NCBI RefSeq assembly: GCF_025947365.1
Contig: NZ_CP110012.1
Span: forward strand, 868,001-932,000
DNA: 64,000 nt
From: Flavobacterium sp. N502540
GTDB taxonomy: Bacteria; Bacteroidota; Bacteroidia; Flavobacteriales; Flavobacteriaceae
Direction: 5' to 3'
The translations under genes were made by a program, and so were the position numbers. The notes beneath the pieces are model-generated. The model ran no database searches. It was given only the letters and a program-made list of their open reading frames with translations, and was not told where the DNA came from. Positions 43,733 through 53,033 of this stretch are shown piece by piece. Position 1 is the first letter of the stretch, and every line of letters begins with the position of its first letter.

Positions 43733-45130
43733 CTATTGTTTTAAAATTCTATCTATACTATTCCAAATCTTATCTGACGCAATAGTAGGATTTGGTCCGA
43801 CTATTACTTCAAACCATTTTTTACCTTCGAAAACGCTTGATGACCTTGCATCTATAATATCTTTAACCGTTTGAGTTAAATTTTCTTTACTTCTTATCCA
43901 TAATGCAGCTTCTTTTGAAGGCATTGAGCGAAAATGAATATAATTATAGTTTTGCCCTATGTCTCTAATTCCCTTTTTTAATTGAGGCTGCTCGTAATCA
44001 AAAAACAAACATGATTTATTATGAGCAACAAAGTCAAAAACCATAGATGAAGCAATATTCCCAACGAATTCAGTATGTTCGCAAATATTAGATTGCAGCG
44101 CAAAATCTTCTTTTGAAGGCATAATTTCATTCCAGTTTTTACCAACTGGCCGCCACAATGGATCAATTGAAACAATGACATCCTGATATTCTTTTAAAAT
44201 TGCATCATAACGATCTGTAAAATCAACCGGGCATTTACGATAAATGATTCCTAAAGAATATCCTTGCTTATTCAATTCACGAACTGAGATGGCCAAGTCT
44301 TCTAAATAATATTGATCCAGAGGTGATGTAACAATGTCATCACCAGAAAAACAAATATACTTCCTGCCCAAATCTAATTTGTGCTCTGCAAAAAAGTCTT
44401 CTTTCGATTGTATCAAAGTCGAATCGAAATGACTTTCAAATTGTGGTGTTCCGGTTACGAATATCTTTTCCGAAGCAATATAAGGGCAATACATCAGAAG
44501 TTCTTTCTTCATGTGATCGCTCCAGACGAAATAAAAATCGGTTTCGATTAGGGTTGTTGCTTTTGGTAAATTATCCCATGAAAATATAAAAGTTCCCGTT
44601 GGAATTCCTAAGTCTTTAGCAGCTAAAATTGGTGCAATTGCCTGAGTTGGTCTCGGATTAGTACAAAAAATAAAATCGGGTTTATTTTCTTGCAATTGCA
44701 ATTTACAGCTTTGATATTTAGATGATTTTCGTTCCAATTTTTTAATACGTTCACGAACAAATTTATTTCCTGCGGTATTAGAACCAAAGAAAACCAAAAG
44801 ATCTACTAAAATACTTTTTGCTGCATTTGTAACCGAACTGTAACTTTGAGGAAAATTGTAAGTATTATAAACTGTTTCTTTATATTTCTTATCAAAAATA
44901 TTTAGTTCAATTCGTTTTCTGGCACGGGCAAAAACAGTTGTCAAAGGATGGATCTTTTGATCTTTAATTTTTACCTCATCATAATTTAACTCTCCGTTAA
45001 GTGAAAAAGGGGTATTATTCCAGTACGTAATTTTAAAATTATTCTCTTCGCCTATCGATTTAAACTTTGTAAAAGCAAAATTCCTCAATCCGACACCATC
45101 AGGCAAAAAGATAAAAATATTATTTTTCAT
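43733..45130 (-). CDS. Putative GT-B-like glycosyl or glycerophosphate transferase
   Basis: The 465-residue cytosolic protein has two Rossmann-like halves. The motif GTPQFESHF near the middle and the late GNIASSMVFDFVAHNKSCLFFD segment resemble GT-B enzymes of the CDP-glycerol/Kdo-transferase type, where such segments bind the nucleotide donor. I cannot name the family. I chose the ATG at 45130 over an earlier one that would add six residues. It follows the pyruvyl transferase gene after a 66-base gap. Confidence 0.68.
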   Translation of the reverse strand: MKNNIFIFLPDGVGLRNFAFTKFKSIGEENNFKITYWNNTPFSLNGELNYDEVKIKDQKIHPLTTVFARARKRIELNIFDKKYKETVYNTYNFPQSYSSVTNAAKSILVDLLVFFGSNTAGNKFVRERIKKLERKSSKYQSCKLQLQENKPDFIFCTNPRPTQAIAPILAAKDLGIPTGTFIFSWDNLPKATTLIETDFYFVWSDHMKKELLMYCPYIASEKIFVTGTPQFESHFDSTLIQSKEDFFAEHKLDLGRKYICFSGDDIVTSPLDQYYLEDLAISVRELNKQGYSLGIIYRKCPVDFTDRYDAILKEYQDVIVSIDPLWRPVGKNWNEIMPSKEDFALQSNICEHTEFVGNIASSMVFDFVAHNKSCLFFDYEQPQLKKGIRDIGQNYNYIHFRSMPSKEAALWIRSKENLTQTVKDIIDARSSSVFEGKKWFEVIVGPNPTIASDKIWNSIDRILKQ

Positions 45131-45196
45131 GTGTATTTTCTTTTTCAAATAATTACTTATTCAAAAACTCTAAATTCTTTTTTATAAACAAAACCA

Positions 45197-46006
45197 TTAA
45201 GCAAAAGGACAAACTTCCATTAGCCCGTCTCTAAGCTTCTCTAAAACATTTTCTTTTGGTAGACTTGGAAACTGTTCAAATAATGCTTCTAGTTCTTTTG
45301 CACTATAAGGATCTAATCTAATTTCAGGCTTGTAATTTTCTAATTCTACCGATTCAAAATAATCCTGATATTTGATGTCATCTCCAAAAACTTTATCTGA
45401 AAATCGCTGCCAAACCGCCGGGATTCCGTAAGCGTGTGCTACAATGATACCGTGCAAAGACGATGAAATAATTTTTTCACATTGCAAAAACTCGATGGTT
45501 TTACCTTCAATATCATTTGTCATCATACTAAGAACGCAAATGTCATCTGTTTCCAGATTCATCGCTTCAATAAAAACGGCGTCGTCATAATGTGGAATAA
45601 TTCCGTAACGATATTTTTTTTCTGTTGGGGGATTAAAATAACGAGGCAGTAATAAAGCCGGATCTCCAAAAACTTCGGGAACTTCATGATTTTGTTCTAA
45701 CAAAAAGTTACGCGTATACGGGCCTCTAACTGCCAAAAATTGGGCTTTCTTAATTGGATATTCTTTGCTGATTATTCCACTTCCCCAAACAATACATTTA
45801 TGATTGACATTGGTTAAAATACTTCCAATTGTAACATATATTGGATTAAATAAATCCGCAATTCTATTTTTTTTGGGCCAGGCAAAAATTACTTTTTTTC
45901 CTGAAATCTTTTCAACTAAATATTTCCCTAATAAATCACCATAATTCTCTTTCGTCTTCCCTTGAATAATTCTTTCATTCCACCAAAAAAGCCGAATACT
46001 TTTCAT
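45197..46006 (-). CDS. Polysaccharide pyruvyl transferase family protein
   Basis: Members of this family add a pyruvate ketal from PEP to sugars of exported glycans. The 269-residue protein has NYGDLLGKYLVEK near the start, then IVWGSGIISKEYP and FLAVRGPYTRNFL, and the motif VFGDPALLLPRYF. Late in the chain lies SSLHGIIVAHAYGIPAVW, which is strongly conserved in the PF04230 family. Pyruvylation would add negative charge to the glycan. It follows the NeuB gene by 11 bases. Confidence 0.88.
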   Translation of the reverse strand: MKSIRLFWWNERIIQGKTKENYGDLLGKYLVEKISGKKVIFAWPKKNRIADLFNPIYVTIGSILTNVNHKCIVWGSGIISKEYPIKKAQFLAVRGPYTRNFLLEQNHEVPEVFGDPALLLPRYFNPPTEKKYRYGIIPHYDDAVFIEAMNLETDDICVLSMMTNDIEGKTIEFLQCEKIISSSLHGIIVAHAYGIPAVWQRFSDKVFGDDIKYQDYFESVELENYKPEIRLDPYSAKELEALFEQFPSLPKENVLEKLRDGLMEVCPFA

Positions 46007-46017
46007 AGACTAAGAGA

Positions 46018-46893
46018 TTAAACTTTTTGGTTTTTAAGCTTATCCCGCTGCACTTGCTCGATCGCCAGAATATCTGTTTTTTTGAATGTCAACGCTTGAT
46101 GAACTGCATTTAAATCTCTTGACAGTTTGCGTAAACCCATTGGTTCAAGTGAAGCTGCATGATCGGTTCCTTTCCATGTTCTGTCGATGGTATAGTGACG
46201 TTCGATGATGTTTGCTCCCAAAGTAAAAGCTGCAATATCTACTGCAATACCTAAATGGTGACCTGAAAACCCAATGTGTTTTACTTTGTCTCCATATTTT
46301 TGAATTAGAATATTAATATCTAATAAACATACATCATCAAAAGGTACCGGATATCCCGACGTACAATTGTATAATACTAAATCCTGATTTCTGTTTTTTT
46401 GAATAAAGAAATTTACTAAATCATCTGTTTCTTCTTTTGTGGTCATTCCGGTTGAAATATGTAATTCTCCACTATAATTTTCACAAAGCCAGGATAACAT
46501 TTCGTAATTATTATTACACGCTGATGGAATTTTAATAAACTCCGGTTTTAAAGAAGCAATTTCTTTTGCAGAAGTTGTATCCCAAACAGAAGTTGAATAC
46601 ACAATTCCAATTTCTTCGCAATATTGTTTTAGAATTGCATGCTGTGCTAAATCAAACTCTAAAAATTCACGATGCGCACCATAAGTATCACCATAGGAAT
46701 TAGAAGCATTTGGATGAGGGGCATTATATTGCACTTCCGTCAATAATTCTTTATTATTTCTCTTTTGAAATTTTACCGCATCCGCATTGCAAAATATTTT
46801 AGCAATTTTGATTAGCTCTTTTGCTATTTCAATTTCTCCTTTATGATTACATCCAATTTCAGCAATAACATAAGGCTTTTTGTAACTATTCAT
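46018..46893 (-). CDS. neuB: N-acetylneuraminate/Kdn synthase family protein, no SAF domain
   Basis: NeuB-type enzymes condense PEP with a hexose or hexosamine to form a nine-carbon nonulosonic acid. The product keeps the TIM-barrel core with VIAEIGCNHKG (about 9-19) and KFQKR (41-45). Its length of 291 residues is about 50 short of a typical NeuB, because the C-terminal SAF/antifreeze-like domain is missing. I chose the ATG at 46893, since the earliest in-frame start is TTG. It overlaps the cytidylyltransferase-phosphatase gene by eight bases. Confidence 0.88.
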   Translation of the reverse strand: MNSYKKPYVIAEIGCNHKGEIEIAKELIKIAKIFCNADAVKFQKRNNKELLTEVQYNAPHPNASNSYGDTYGAHREFLEFDLAQHAILKQYCEEIGIVYSTSVWDTTSAKEIASLKPEFIKIPSACNNNYEMLSWLCENYSGELHISTGMTTKEETDDLVNFFIQKNRNQDLVLYNCTSGYPVPFDDVCLLDINILIQKYGDKVKHIGFSGHHLGIAVDIAAFTLGANIIERHYTIDRTWKGTDHAASLEPMGLRKLSRDLNAVHQALTFKKTDILAIEQVQRDKLKNQKV

Positions 46894-48046
46894 ATCTTTC
46901 ATTGTAGGCAATTATTTTCTCGCATGCTTCTCTAATAGCACCTGCAGCTGCAGACTTAGTGAGCAGATAATCTGCTTTTTGTTTTACTATTTCTGTTGCA
47001 TCAGCCGGAGTAAATGACCATCCTACACTGCAAATATTAGTCAGGTCGTTCACATCATCTCCGATATAGGCAACGGCGGCAAAACTACTATTTCTATCTT
47101 TAATAAATTGCCTCAAAAACGAGTATTTATCCTTAACTCCTAAAAATGTATTTGATATCTGAAGTTTCTTCATTCGCTGGGCTACTAATTCAGAATTTTC
47201 AGACGTCATAACTATTACTTCCACCTTATGCTGGCGTAATATCTCAAGTCCCATTCCGTCACGCATGTCAAATGCTTTTGCCAATTCTCCTTCAGCTGCA
47301 TAAAATACTTGTCCATTTGTAAAAACACCGTCAACATCCAAAACTAAATAATCGATACGCTGATGTGATTTGCTTTTTTTAAGCCGGTTTACTAAAAGTT
47401 CTTCTACAATTTTCCAATCGGTCATCGAATCGATTTCAACCAAACTGGTTTCCTCCATTTTTACTAATCCGATAGTTCCGCTTACACGATTTTTAGTTTC
47501 CAGAAAAGCCTCTTTCGTAGTGGCATAAACAGCTCCGTTTTCAATAAGTAAACCCTCAAAATCCTGTCGTCTCGGGCGATTAAAAATGTCATAATTTTGT
47601 GGCGTCCCTTCTGAATTCCATGTAAAACGATGTGTATTAACCACTGTCAATGCAGCTGTTTTTTTATGGGTAATAATCTCATTTAAAACTGCATTAATAT
47701 CTTCTGAAGTTGTCATTGGAGATGTCGCTTGCAGCAAACAAAAAATATCAAAATCGTTCGTTACCTCATTTGCAAATTCTATCATAACGCTTTCTGTCGA
47801 AGCAGTATCATTTGCATTCTGCTCTCCACGTAATTCTACCTTTACTTTTGGTGACCAGTAATATTCTTTTTTAATAAACGTAATGATTTCGATATCGTCC
47901 GTAAAAACATAGATTTCATCTAAATCAGAAAAAATAGCTTCGGTCAATACCCATGAAAAAAGTGGACGGCCTAACATCTTTTTTTTATTTTTACCAGGTA
48001 TTCCTTTTGATCCTTTTCTAAGCGGAATAATAGCTGTCTTTTTCAT
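46886..48046 (-). CDS. neuA: CMP-nonulosonate cytidylyltransferase fused to KdsC-like phosphatase
   Basis: The 386-residue protein joins two enzymes. Residues 1-225 are an acylneuraminate cytidylyltransferase with the CTP-binding RKGSKGIPGKN (10-20). Residues 230-386 are a HAD phosphatase of the KdsC type: catalytic aspartates in LDVDGVFT (237/239), MTS (280-282), lysine near 305-307 and GDDVND (329-334). All four HAD motifs are intact, so the phosphatase looks active. Together with the short NeuB it points to a nonulosonate-9-phosphate route ending in a CMP-activated sugar. Confidence 0.93.
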   Translation of the reverse strand: MKKTAIIPLRKGSKGIPGKNKKKMLGRPLFSWVLTEAIFSDLDEIYVFTDDIEIITFIKKEYYWSPKVKVELRGEQNANDTASTESVMIEFANEVTNDFDIFCLLQATSPMTTSEDINAVLNEIITHKKTAALTVVNTHRFTWNSEGTPQNYDIFNRPRRQDFEGLLIENGAVYATTKEAFLETKNRVSGTIGLVKMEETSLVEIDSMTDWKIVEELLVNRLKKSKSHQRIDYLVLDVDGVFTNGQVFYAAEGELAKAFDMRDGMGLEILRQHKVEVIVMTSENSELVAQRMKKLQISNTFLGVKDKYSFLRQFIKDRNSSFAAVAYIGDDVNDLTNICSVGWSFTPADATEIVKQKADYLLTKSAAAGAIREACEKIIAYNERYE

Positions 48047-48052
48047 AACTAT

Positions 48053-48676
48053 TTAGATTATTCGTTTTAAATTATAAATAGATTGTTGTCTCCACTCTGT
48101 ATAACTTTCGACTTCAAAATCGTACTTTTTGAATATTTGTTCTAACTCTGGTCTAGTGTAATCACTTAACCACCCATTCTTTTCTCTTGTTAGTTTTACT
48201 ATATCTGAACAGCAGTATGACAAGACAATTTGTTTTGTATTCGATTTAATTTGTTTAAATACATTTTCAATATCATAAACATATTCCAAAACTCCACTAA
48301 AAACGATCGTATTATACTCCAATAAATCTAGAGAAATTGGCTCATTTAAATCACATACTACCGTTTCTTCAAATCTCTTTAGAATATCTGATGGAGTATA
48401 TTTTGAATAATTTTTTAAATAAGTTTTCAAAATCATATTTCCAGCTCCAAATTCAAGAATAGTAGCATTAGGGTGAATATAATCACCTAATATTTTTGTT
48501 CTTTCATTCCAGTCTTCATAAAGCTCTTCGTTCTGACTCCATCTTTCAATGTCGGATTTTTTTTCTGATCGCAATGCAGTTATTTTCTCTAATCTATCTT
48601 CAGCATTGCTGACTTGCTTTTTAGATTTATTGAAATTTTTAATTTTATTTATTAATCTCACAAGCAATTTCTCCAT
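48053..48676 (-). CDS. SAM-dependent methyltransferase-like protein
   Basis: The 207-residue protein has a basic N-terminal segment and a Rossmann-type core. ILEFGAGNMIL (about 73-83) is a typical SAM motif I, and VFSGVLEYVYDIENVFKQI is the usual methyltransferase motif near the active site. The length is short for a class I methyltransferase. Its substrate is unknown. The start overlaps the end of the upstream GT4 gene by 32 bases. Confidence 0.72.
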   Translation of the reverse strand: MEKLLVRLINKIKNFNKSKKQVSNAEDRLEKITALRSEKKSDIERWSQNEELYEDWNERTKILGDYIHPNATILEFGAGNMILKTYLKNYSKYTPSDILKRFEETVVCDLNEPISLDLLEYNTIVFSGVLEYVYDIENVFKQIKSNTKQIVLSYCCSDIVKLTREKNGWLSDYTRPELEQIFKKYDFEVESYTEWRQQSIYNLKRII

Positions 48677-49805
48677 ATAATTTTAAAATCTGTTCTCTTA
48701 CTTTTACTCTATCGTATTTATTTCTAACATTTTCTATGTTGTACAATAAAGCACGGGTAATTATTTTTTTATTATTTATAGCTTTAATTATTAAGCGTTT
48801 TATTTCGGCTATATCTTCTGCATCATTTATCAAAAATCCGTTTACACCATTCTCTATAATTTCTTCTGTAACCCTACCCGGATTAGATTGAATAGGGAAA
48901 GCTCCCATTCCCATTGCTTCAATTAATGCATTAGGGATACCATCTGAAAGACTGTTACCGATATAAATATAACTTGTACCCATCAAACTTATTAAATCGA
49001 CATTAGAAATAAAATTATTCTTTAAATACAATGTACATTTTAGTTTGTTAAACCTATTATTTTGGGCAATATACTTTTGTATCGTTTCATCTGCTCCGAA
49101 AATAACAACTTCATAATTTTCTACTAATGAAATTAGTTCTTCATCGAATGCCTTAACTATATTTATCCCTCGGCCAATTTCGTCATTATAACCTTTGATT
49201 AAAATAATCTTTCTTTGGCTATCATTTAACTCTGATGGTATTGTATCAAAATTGACTCCTCCATTTCCAGGAAAAACTCCTAAAAAAGTTTTCATGAAAC
49301 CTTTCTCTAAAGTAATTTTGTAATCACGATTACAATCTGTAATTAAGTAATCGATTCTTTTAAAACATTCTTCAGCTTTGTTATCTTCAATTCCGATTTC
49401 TTTAGAATAAAAAACATCGCTTCCCCACGATGAAAAAATCCATTTTACGCTGCGGTATTTGTTCATTACAGGTAATATAGACAAACCTGACAACTGCAAA
49501 GCAAAACTATGGACTGCATCTGGTTGAATTTCACTTAGATATTTTTCAAAAACAGCAGCTGTCTCATGTTCATTGTAACGCTGCAAAAATTTATAGGTCT
49601 TAGGAAAATGAGTTTTTGCAAATATTCTTCCGGGAAAATTGTATTTCAATTTCCAATTTACTTTCTGATGCAGCCAACTCAATTTATCGGATTTGACGGC
49701 CATCCCCGAAATATCAAACCAAAACACCTCATGTCCTGAATCTTTCAACTGATCAGCCCATCGAAAAAAATGAAGTGATGGTATTGAAACCATTACAATT
49801 TTCAT
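48645..49805 (-). CDS. GT4 family glycosyltransferase
   Basis: The 386-residue GT-B protein has an N-terminal opening MVSIPSLHFFRW that resembles other Bacteroidota GT4 enzymes. The C-terminal domain contains the EX7E-type motif DGIPNALIEAMGMG, with the first acid replaced by Asp. The substitution of Glu by Asp at this place is known in active relatives, so I expect activity. Donor and acceptor are unknown. The gene follows the GT2 gene at 49808 by two bases. Confidence 0.87.
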   Translation of the reverse strand: MKIVMVSIPSLHFFRWADQLKDSGHEVFWFDISGMAVKSDKLSWLHQKVNWKLKYNFPGRIFAKTHFPKTYKFLQRYNEHETAAVFEKYLSEIQPDAVHSFALQLSGLSILPVMNKYRSVKWIFSSWGSDVFYSKEIGIEDNKAEECFKRIDYLITDCNRDYKITLEKGFMKTFLGVFPGNGGVNFDTIPSELNDSQRKIILIKGYNDEIGRGINIVKAFDEELISLVENYEVVIFGADETIQKYIAQNNRFNKLKCTLYLKNNFISNVDLISLMGTSYIYIGNSLSDGIPNALIEAMGMGAFPIQSNPGRVTEEIIENGVNGFLINDAEDIAEIKRLIIKAINNKKIITRALLYNIENVRNKYDRVKVREQILKLYGEIACEINK

Positions 49806-49807
49806 AA

Positions 49808-50878
49808 TTAAAATCGGATGATTAGAGTAATGATATTTTTTTGACGATCAAAAGTATATCGATAAGGATTGTTTCTGTAAGTTTTAATAATTTGAAGTAA
49901 AATTGTATTATTTATATTTTCCATTGGTATATAGGATAAATATTTTCTCCCTAATAACTGCTTAATTCTACTTTTTAATAGAACCGAAAATGAAACTTTT
50001 TCAATGGTAATCTGAACTGTCTCACCTGAAAAATTATCCATTTGAGCAAAAAGTGCTTCTAAAATTATTTGGGAATTATTTAAACGAAGATCGGAATCTG
50101 CTTTTTGATCAAGTTTTTCATACTCTGAAAATACTGTTTCTTTGCCAAAACCCAGTTTGTCATTTATTACTGTTCTTTTACTTTGAAGGGTCTGATGCAT
50201 ATAAAATTGATTTATACGCTCTAGCTGGCTCTGAAATGGATGCTGACTTTGCTTACTTCGATAAGCCTTTGGATGCCATTGGTGTTTTATTAAAATTTTC
50301 TGATCATAAAAAGTAACCTTTAATCCTGCATTTTTCATTCGAATGTGAATATCGGTATCTTCAGCTCCCCATCCATGATAAAATTCATCGTAACCGTTTA
50401 ACTTTTTTAATGCCGAAGTTGGAAAAATAGTTGTCCCGGTGACCTCATCGCTTCCTGCAAAATCAACTTTATAATCTTTGAATTCTTTATCTAACAAGGA
50501 TTCCTTCTGAGATAAGAATCCATACTGAAAATAATGCACCTCATCAACTGTCATTAAATCATAACATTTTTGAATAAAATTTGGACTAAAAATCAAGTCT
50601 ATATCCCCTACCAAAAAATATTCTGAGGTGGCTTGCTGCAAAGCAATATTTATTGCACGGGATTTGTTCCATAGCTGCCCGGAAACGGGGCATGAAATAA
50701 ATGTTATTTTTGGGAACTGCAATAACAATACCTTTAGCTCCGGCAAATAATCTAAGTCACTTCCATAATCAACCAGAAAACAAGTAAATCTAGCTGTATT
50801 CTGTTGCTGTAGCGAATCAAGACATTTTTTTACGATACGTAAATCACGATTACGATTCGTTAGGACTAAGGTTATCAT
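49808..50878 (-). CDS. GT2/GT7C-like glycosyltransferase
   Basis: The 356-residue protein has a GT-A domain opening VLTNRNRDLRIVKKCL. The metal-binding motif VGDIDLIFSPNF is followed by the galactosyltransferase-type segment GYDEFYHGWGAEDTDIHIRM, as in the Glyco_transf_7C domain. The C-terminal ~130 residues look like a separate domain of unknown role. The GWGAEDTD motif hints at transfer of a hexose such as galactose or GalNAc, but this is inference. Confidence 0.88.
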   Translation of the reverse strand: MITLVLTNRNRDLRIVKKCLDSLQQQNTARFTCFLVDYGSDLDYLPELKVLLLQFPKITFISCPVSGQLWNKSRAINIALQQATSEYFLVGDIDLIFSPNFIQKCYDLMTVDEVHYFQYGFLSQKESLLDKEFKDYKVDFAGSDEVTGTTIFPTSALKKLNGYDEFYHGWGAEDTDIHIRMKNAGLKVTFYDQKILIKHQWHPKAYRSKQSQHPFQSQLERINQFYMHQTLQSKRTVINDKLGFGKETVFSEYEKLDQKADSDLRLNNSQIILEALFAQMDNFSGETVQITIEKVSFSVLLKSRIKQLLGRKYLSYIPMENINNTILLQIIKTYRNNPYRYTFDRQKNIITLIIRF

Positions 50879-50921
50879 AATCTATTGTTGAATTTATAAG
50901 TTTTTTATACAAAACTAAGAG

Positions 50922-52109
50922 TTAAAATAACTTTCTGTAGCTGTCATTAAATTTCTCAATCCCAAAGTTTGCTCTTGAGTATTCAAATGCATTTTTTGAA
51001 ATAGTCTCTCTTTGTTTTTTATACAAAATCATTTTCTCAATTTCAAATACAAAATCATTAATAATTTGTTCTTCTTCAATACTTTCAATTAAAATTCCAT
51101 TTTCATGATTAGAAATATGTTCACTAATACCCCCAACATTTGTTGAAATTGGGATAACACCATAAGCCATTGATTCCATAATAGCCATTGGGAATCCCTC
51201 ATATAAAGAAGGCAAAAGAACCAAGTGCAATTCTTTATACAATTTATCCAAAATCGTTTTGTCTGTTATTTCACCCAAAAAATCAACACCGGATGCCACA
51301 ATTATATCCAAATTGCTTTTCATCCCCGACCCTGCCATTACAAAAGAAATGAAAGGATATTTGCTCCTTGCTTTTTTTGCAATTTCCAGAAAAACTAATG
51401 GCTGTTTCTCTTCACACCATCTTCCAATAAAACCGATTTTAAACTTATCCTCTTTTTTTTCGCCAAAAACAGCTTCATCGAATTCAATTCCATTTTCTAT
51501 AATTTGCAGTTTATCAGAATAAGAAGAATCAACTTTGTATTTTAAATAAAACTTTAGAATATCTTGCCTGGCTGCCTCATTGATAACAATTCGATTTGTA
51601 ATTAACGGTGCTGAATTTACAATCGCATCTTCACGGCGATCATTTTCTACAAAACTATGAAACAGGTCGTTTTTTATAATTGTTCCTTTAATTTTGGGCA
51701 ATATGTCATAATAATAATCTGTATTACAGCCAAATATCGTTTTAACTGACTTGCTCGAATTAATTATTTGAATAATTTTATTTTGCAGTTTATGATTAAC
51801 CCATCTGTTTTTTTTATTCAAAATTGGATTCAATTCAATAACATTTCCGCAAGATTTAAATTCTTTATAAAAACTTTTTGTTGCAGAACCATGTGTAAAA
51901 ACAATAGTACATTTTTGATCTTTCAATGCTTTTAAAATTGCAATATGAACCCGTTCAGCTCCACCTAAATGATAATAAGGAAAAAAGAAAACATTCTCTG
52001 CTGATTTAATTTTATACCCCTTGACCAATTCAAATTGAGCAAGGTAAAAACATCCAAGTATACTATTAAAAATTGGTTTCAATATCCTTTTAAACTCTTT
52101 TATCATCAA
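50922..52109 (-). CDS. GT4 family glycosyltransferase
   Basis: The 395-residue protein has an N-terminal hydrophobic patch (about 15-28) that may bind the membrane surface and the acceptor-side motif GGAERVHIA. The C-terminal donor domain has IGRWCEEKQPL and the EX7E motif EGFPMAIMESMA. Its start overlaps the upstream GT2 gene by four bases (ATGA). Substrates are unknown. Confidence 0.9.
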   Translation of the reverse strand: MMIKEFKRILKPIFNSILGCFYLAQFELVKGYKIKSAENVFFFPYYHLGGAERVHIAILKALKDQKCTIVFTHGSATKSFYKEFKSCGNVIELNPILNKKNRWVNHKLQNKIIQIINSSKSVKTIFGCNTDYYYDILPKIKGTIIKNDLFHSFVENDRREDAIVNSAPLITNRIVINEAARQDILKFYLKYKVDSSYSDKLQIIENGIEFDEAVFGEKKEDKFKIGFIGRWCEEKQPLVFLEIAKKARSKYPFISFVMAGSGMKSNLDIIVASGVDFLGEITDKTILDKLYKELHLVLLPSLYEGFPMAIMESMAYGVIPISTNVGGISEHISNHENGILIESIEEEQIINDFVFEIEKMILYKKQRETISKNAFEYSRANFGIEKFNDSYRKLF

Positions 52110-53008
52110 AACAATTCCTTTTTAAGTGAGCTCAAGTATACTCTTAACGAGTTTAATTTAGTTGGCGTGATAATCCATACTCGTATTAATTTAAAAAAGG
52201 CTTTAGAATATTTCTTCTGTCTATTTAACTTAACGATTTCAAAGCATTTTTGGTAGTAAAAATGTTTTTGAAAGATTTTTCTTTTATTTTTAAAGTTTAT
52301 ATCCTCATAAGCATCCTTCAATATTGACTTTACTATTTCTTTTTGATTAACTAATTTTGAAGCGACTCCGATATTAAGTCTATAAACTGCTGTTATATCT
52401 TCCAAACAATAAATTTTACCTTCATTCTTTAAAGTCCATAAATAAGTCGGCAAATCTCCATACGGATACTTTAAAATCCAGGAAGGCAATGCATCATATT
52501 TTTGAATATTCCTAAACATTGCAGTTACAGAATAAATCGTATTGTTTTCTATTAAATCTGCAAAGGTTGATAAGCTGTAGTTTTTTTTGTGATGTAAAAC
52601 TTCTTCAAAGCTCCCGTCAGTAAGCAACAACTTCAAATTAGTGTGAACGATATTGTATTCTTGATTTTGTTCTAAAAAATCAACTTGTTTTTGAAGTTTT
52701 AAAGAATCTGTCCAATAATCATCTCCATCACATATTGCTATATATTTCCCATCACATTCTTTTATCGTTCGCATATAATTGGAGATAAGCCCCATATTCT
52801 TTTGAGGACTTGGAAGCAATTTTATCTTATCTCCATAGCTGTGAACAAATTCTTCACAAACGGCTCTGGTGTTATCAGAACTACAATCTTCTCCTATCAC
52901 TAATTGAAAGGAAAAATTCACTTTTTGATTTAAGATACTTTCTATGGTCTGCGAAATAAATTCTTCCTGATTATAGGTAAGTATAAAAATACTGACGGTG
53001 TAGTTCAT
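52106..53008 (-). CDS. GT2 glycosyltransferase, GDDYW subtype (copy 3)
   Basis: The 300-residue GT-A protein opens with SIFILTYNQEEFIS. It has the donor-binding strand LVIGEDCSSDNT and the metal/donor motif CDGDDYWTDSLKLQKQVDFL (about 92-111), shared with the two neighbours at 53034 and 53909. It is more diverged from them than they are from each other. Basic C-terminal residues may bind the membrane. It starts 25 bases after the 53034 gene. Confidence 0.9.
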   Translation of the reverse strand: MNYTVSIFILTYNQEEFISQTIESILNQKVNFSFQLVIGEDCSSDNTRAVCEEFVHSYGDKIKLLPSPQKNMGLISNYMRTIKECDGKYIAICDGDDYWTDSLKLQKQVDFLEQNQEYNIVHTNLKLLLTDGSFEEVLHHKKNYSLSTFADLIENNTIYSVTAMFRNIQKYDALPSWILKYPYGDLPTYLWTLKNEGKIYCLEDITAVYRLNIGVASKLVNQKEIVKSILKDAYEDINFKNKRKIFQKHFYYQKCFEIVKLNRQKKYSKAFFKLIRVWIITPTKLNSLRVYLSSLKKELF

Positions 53009-53033
53009 TTAAAAATAAAAATTTAAGAAACAA

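Noticed and set aside
43978..44181. Short open frame inside the GT-B-like gene
   Set aside because: It lies in another frame of a 465-residue coding region and has no start context or family resemblance.
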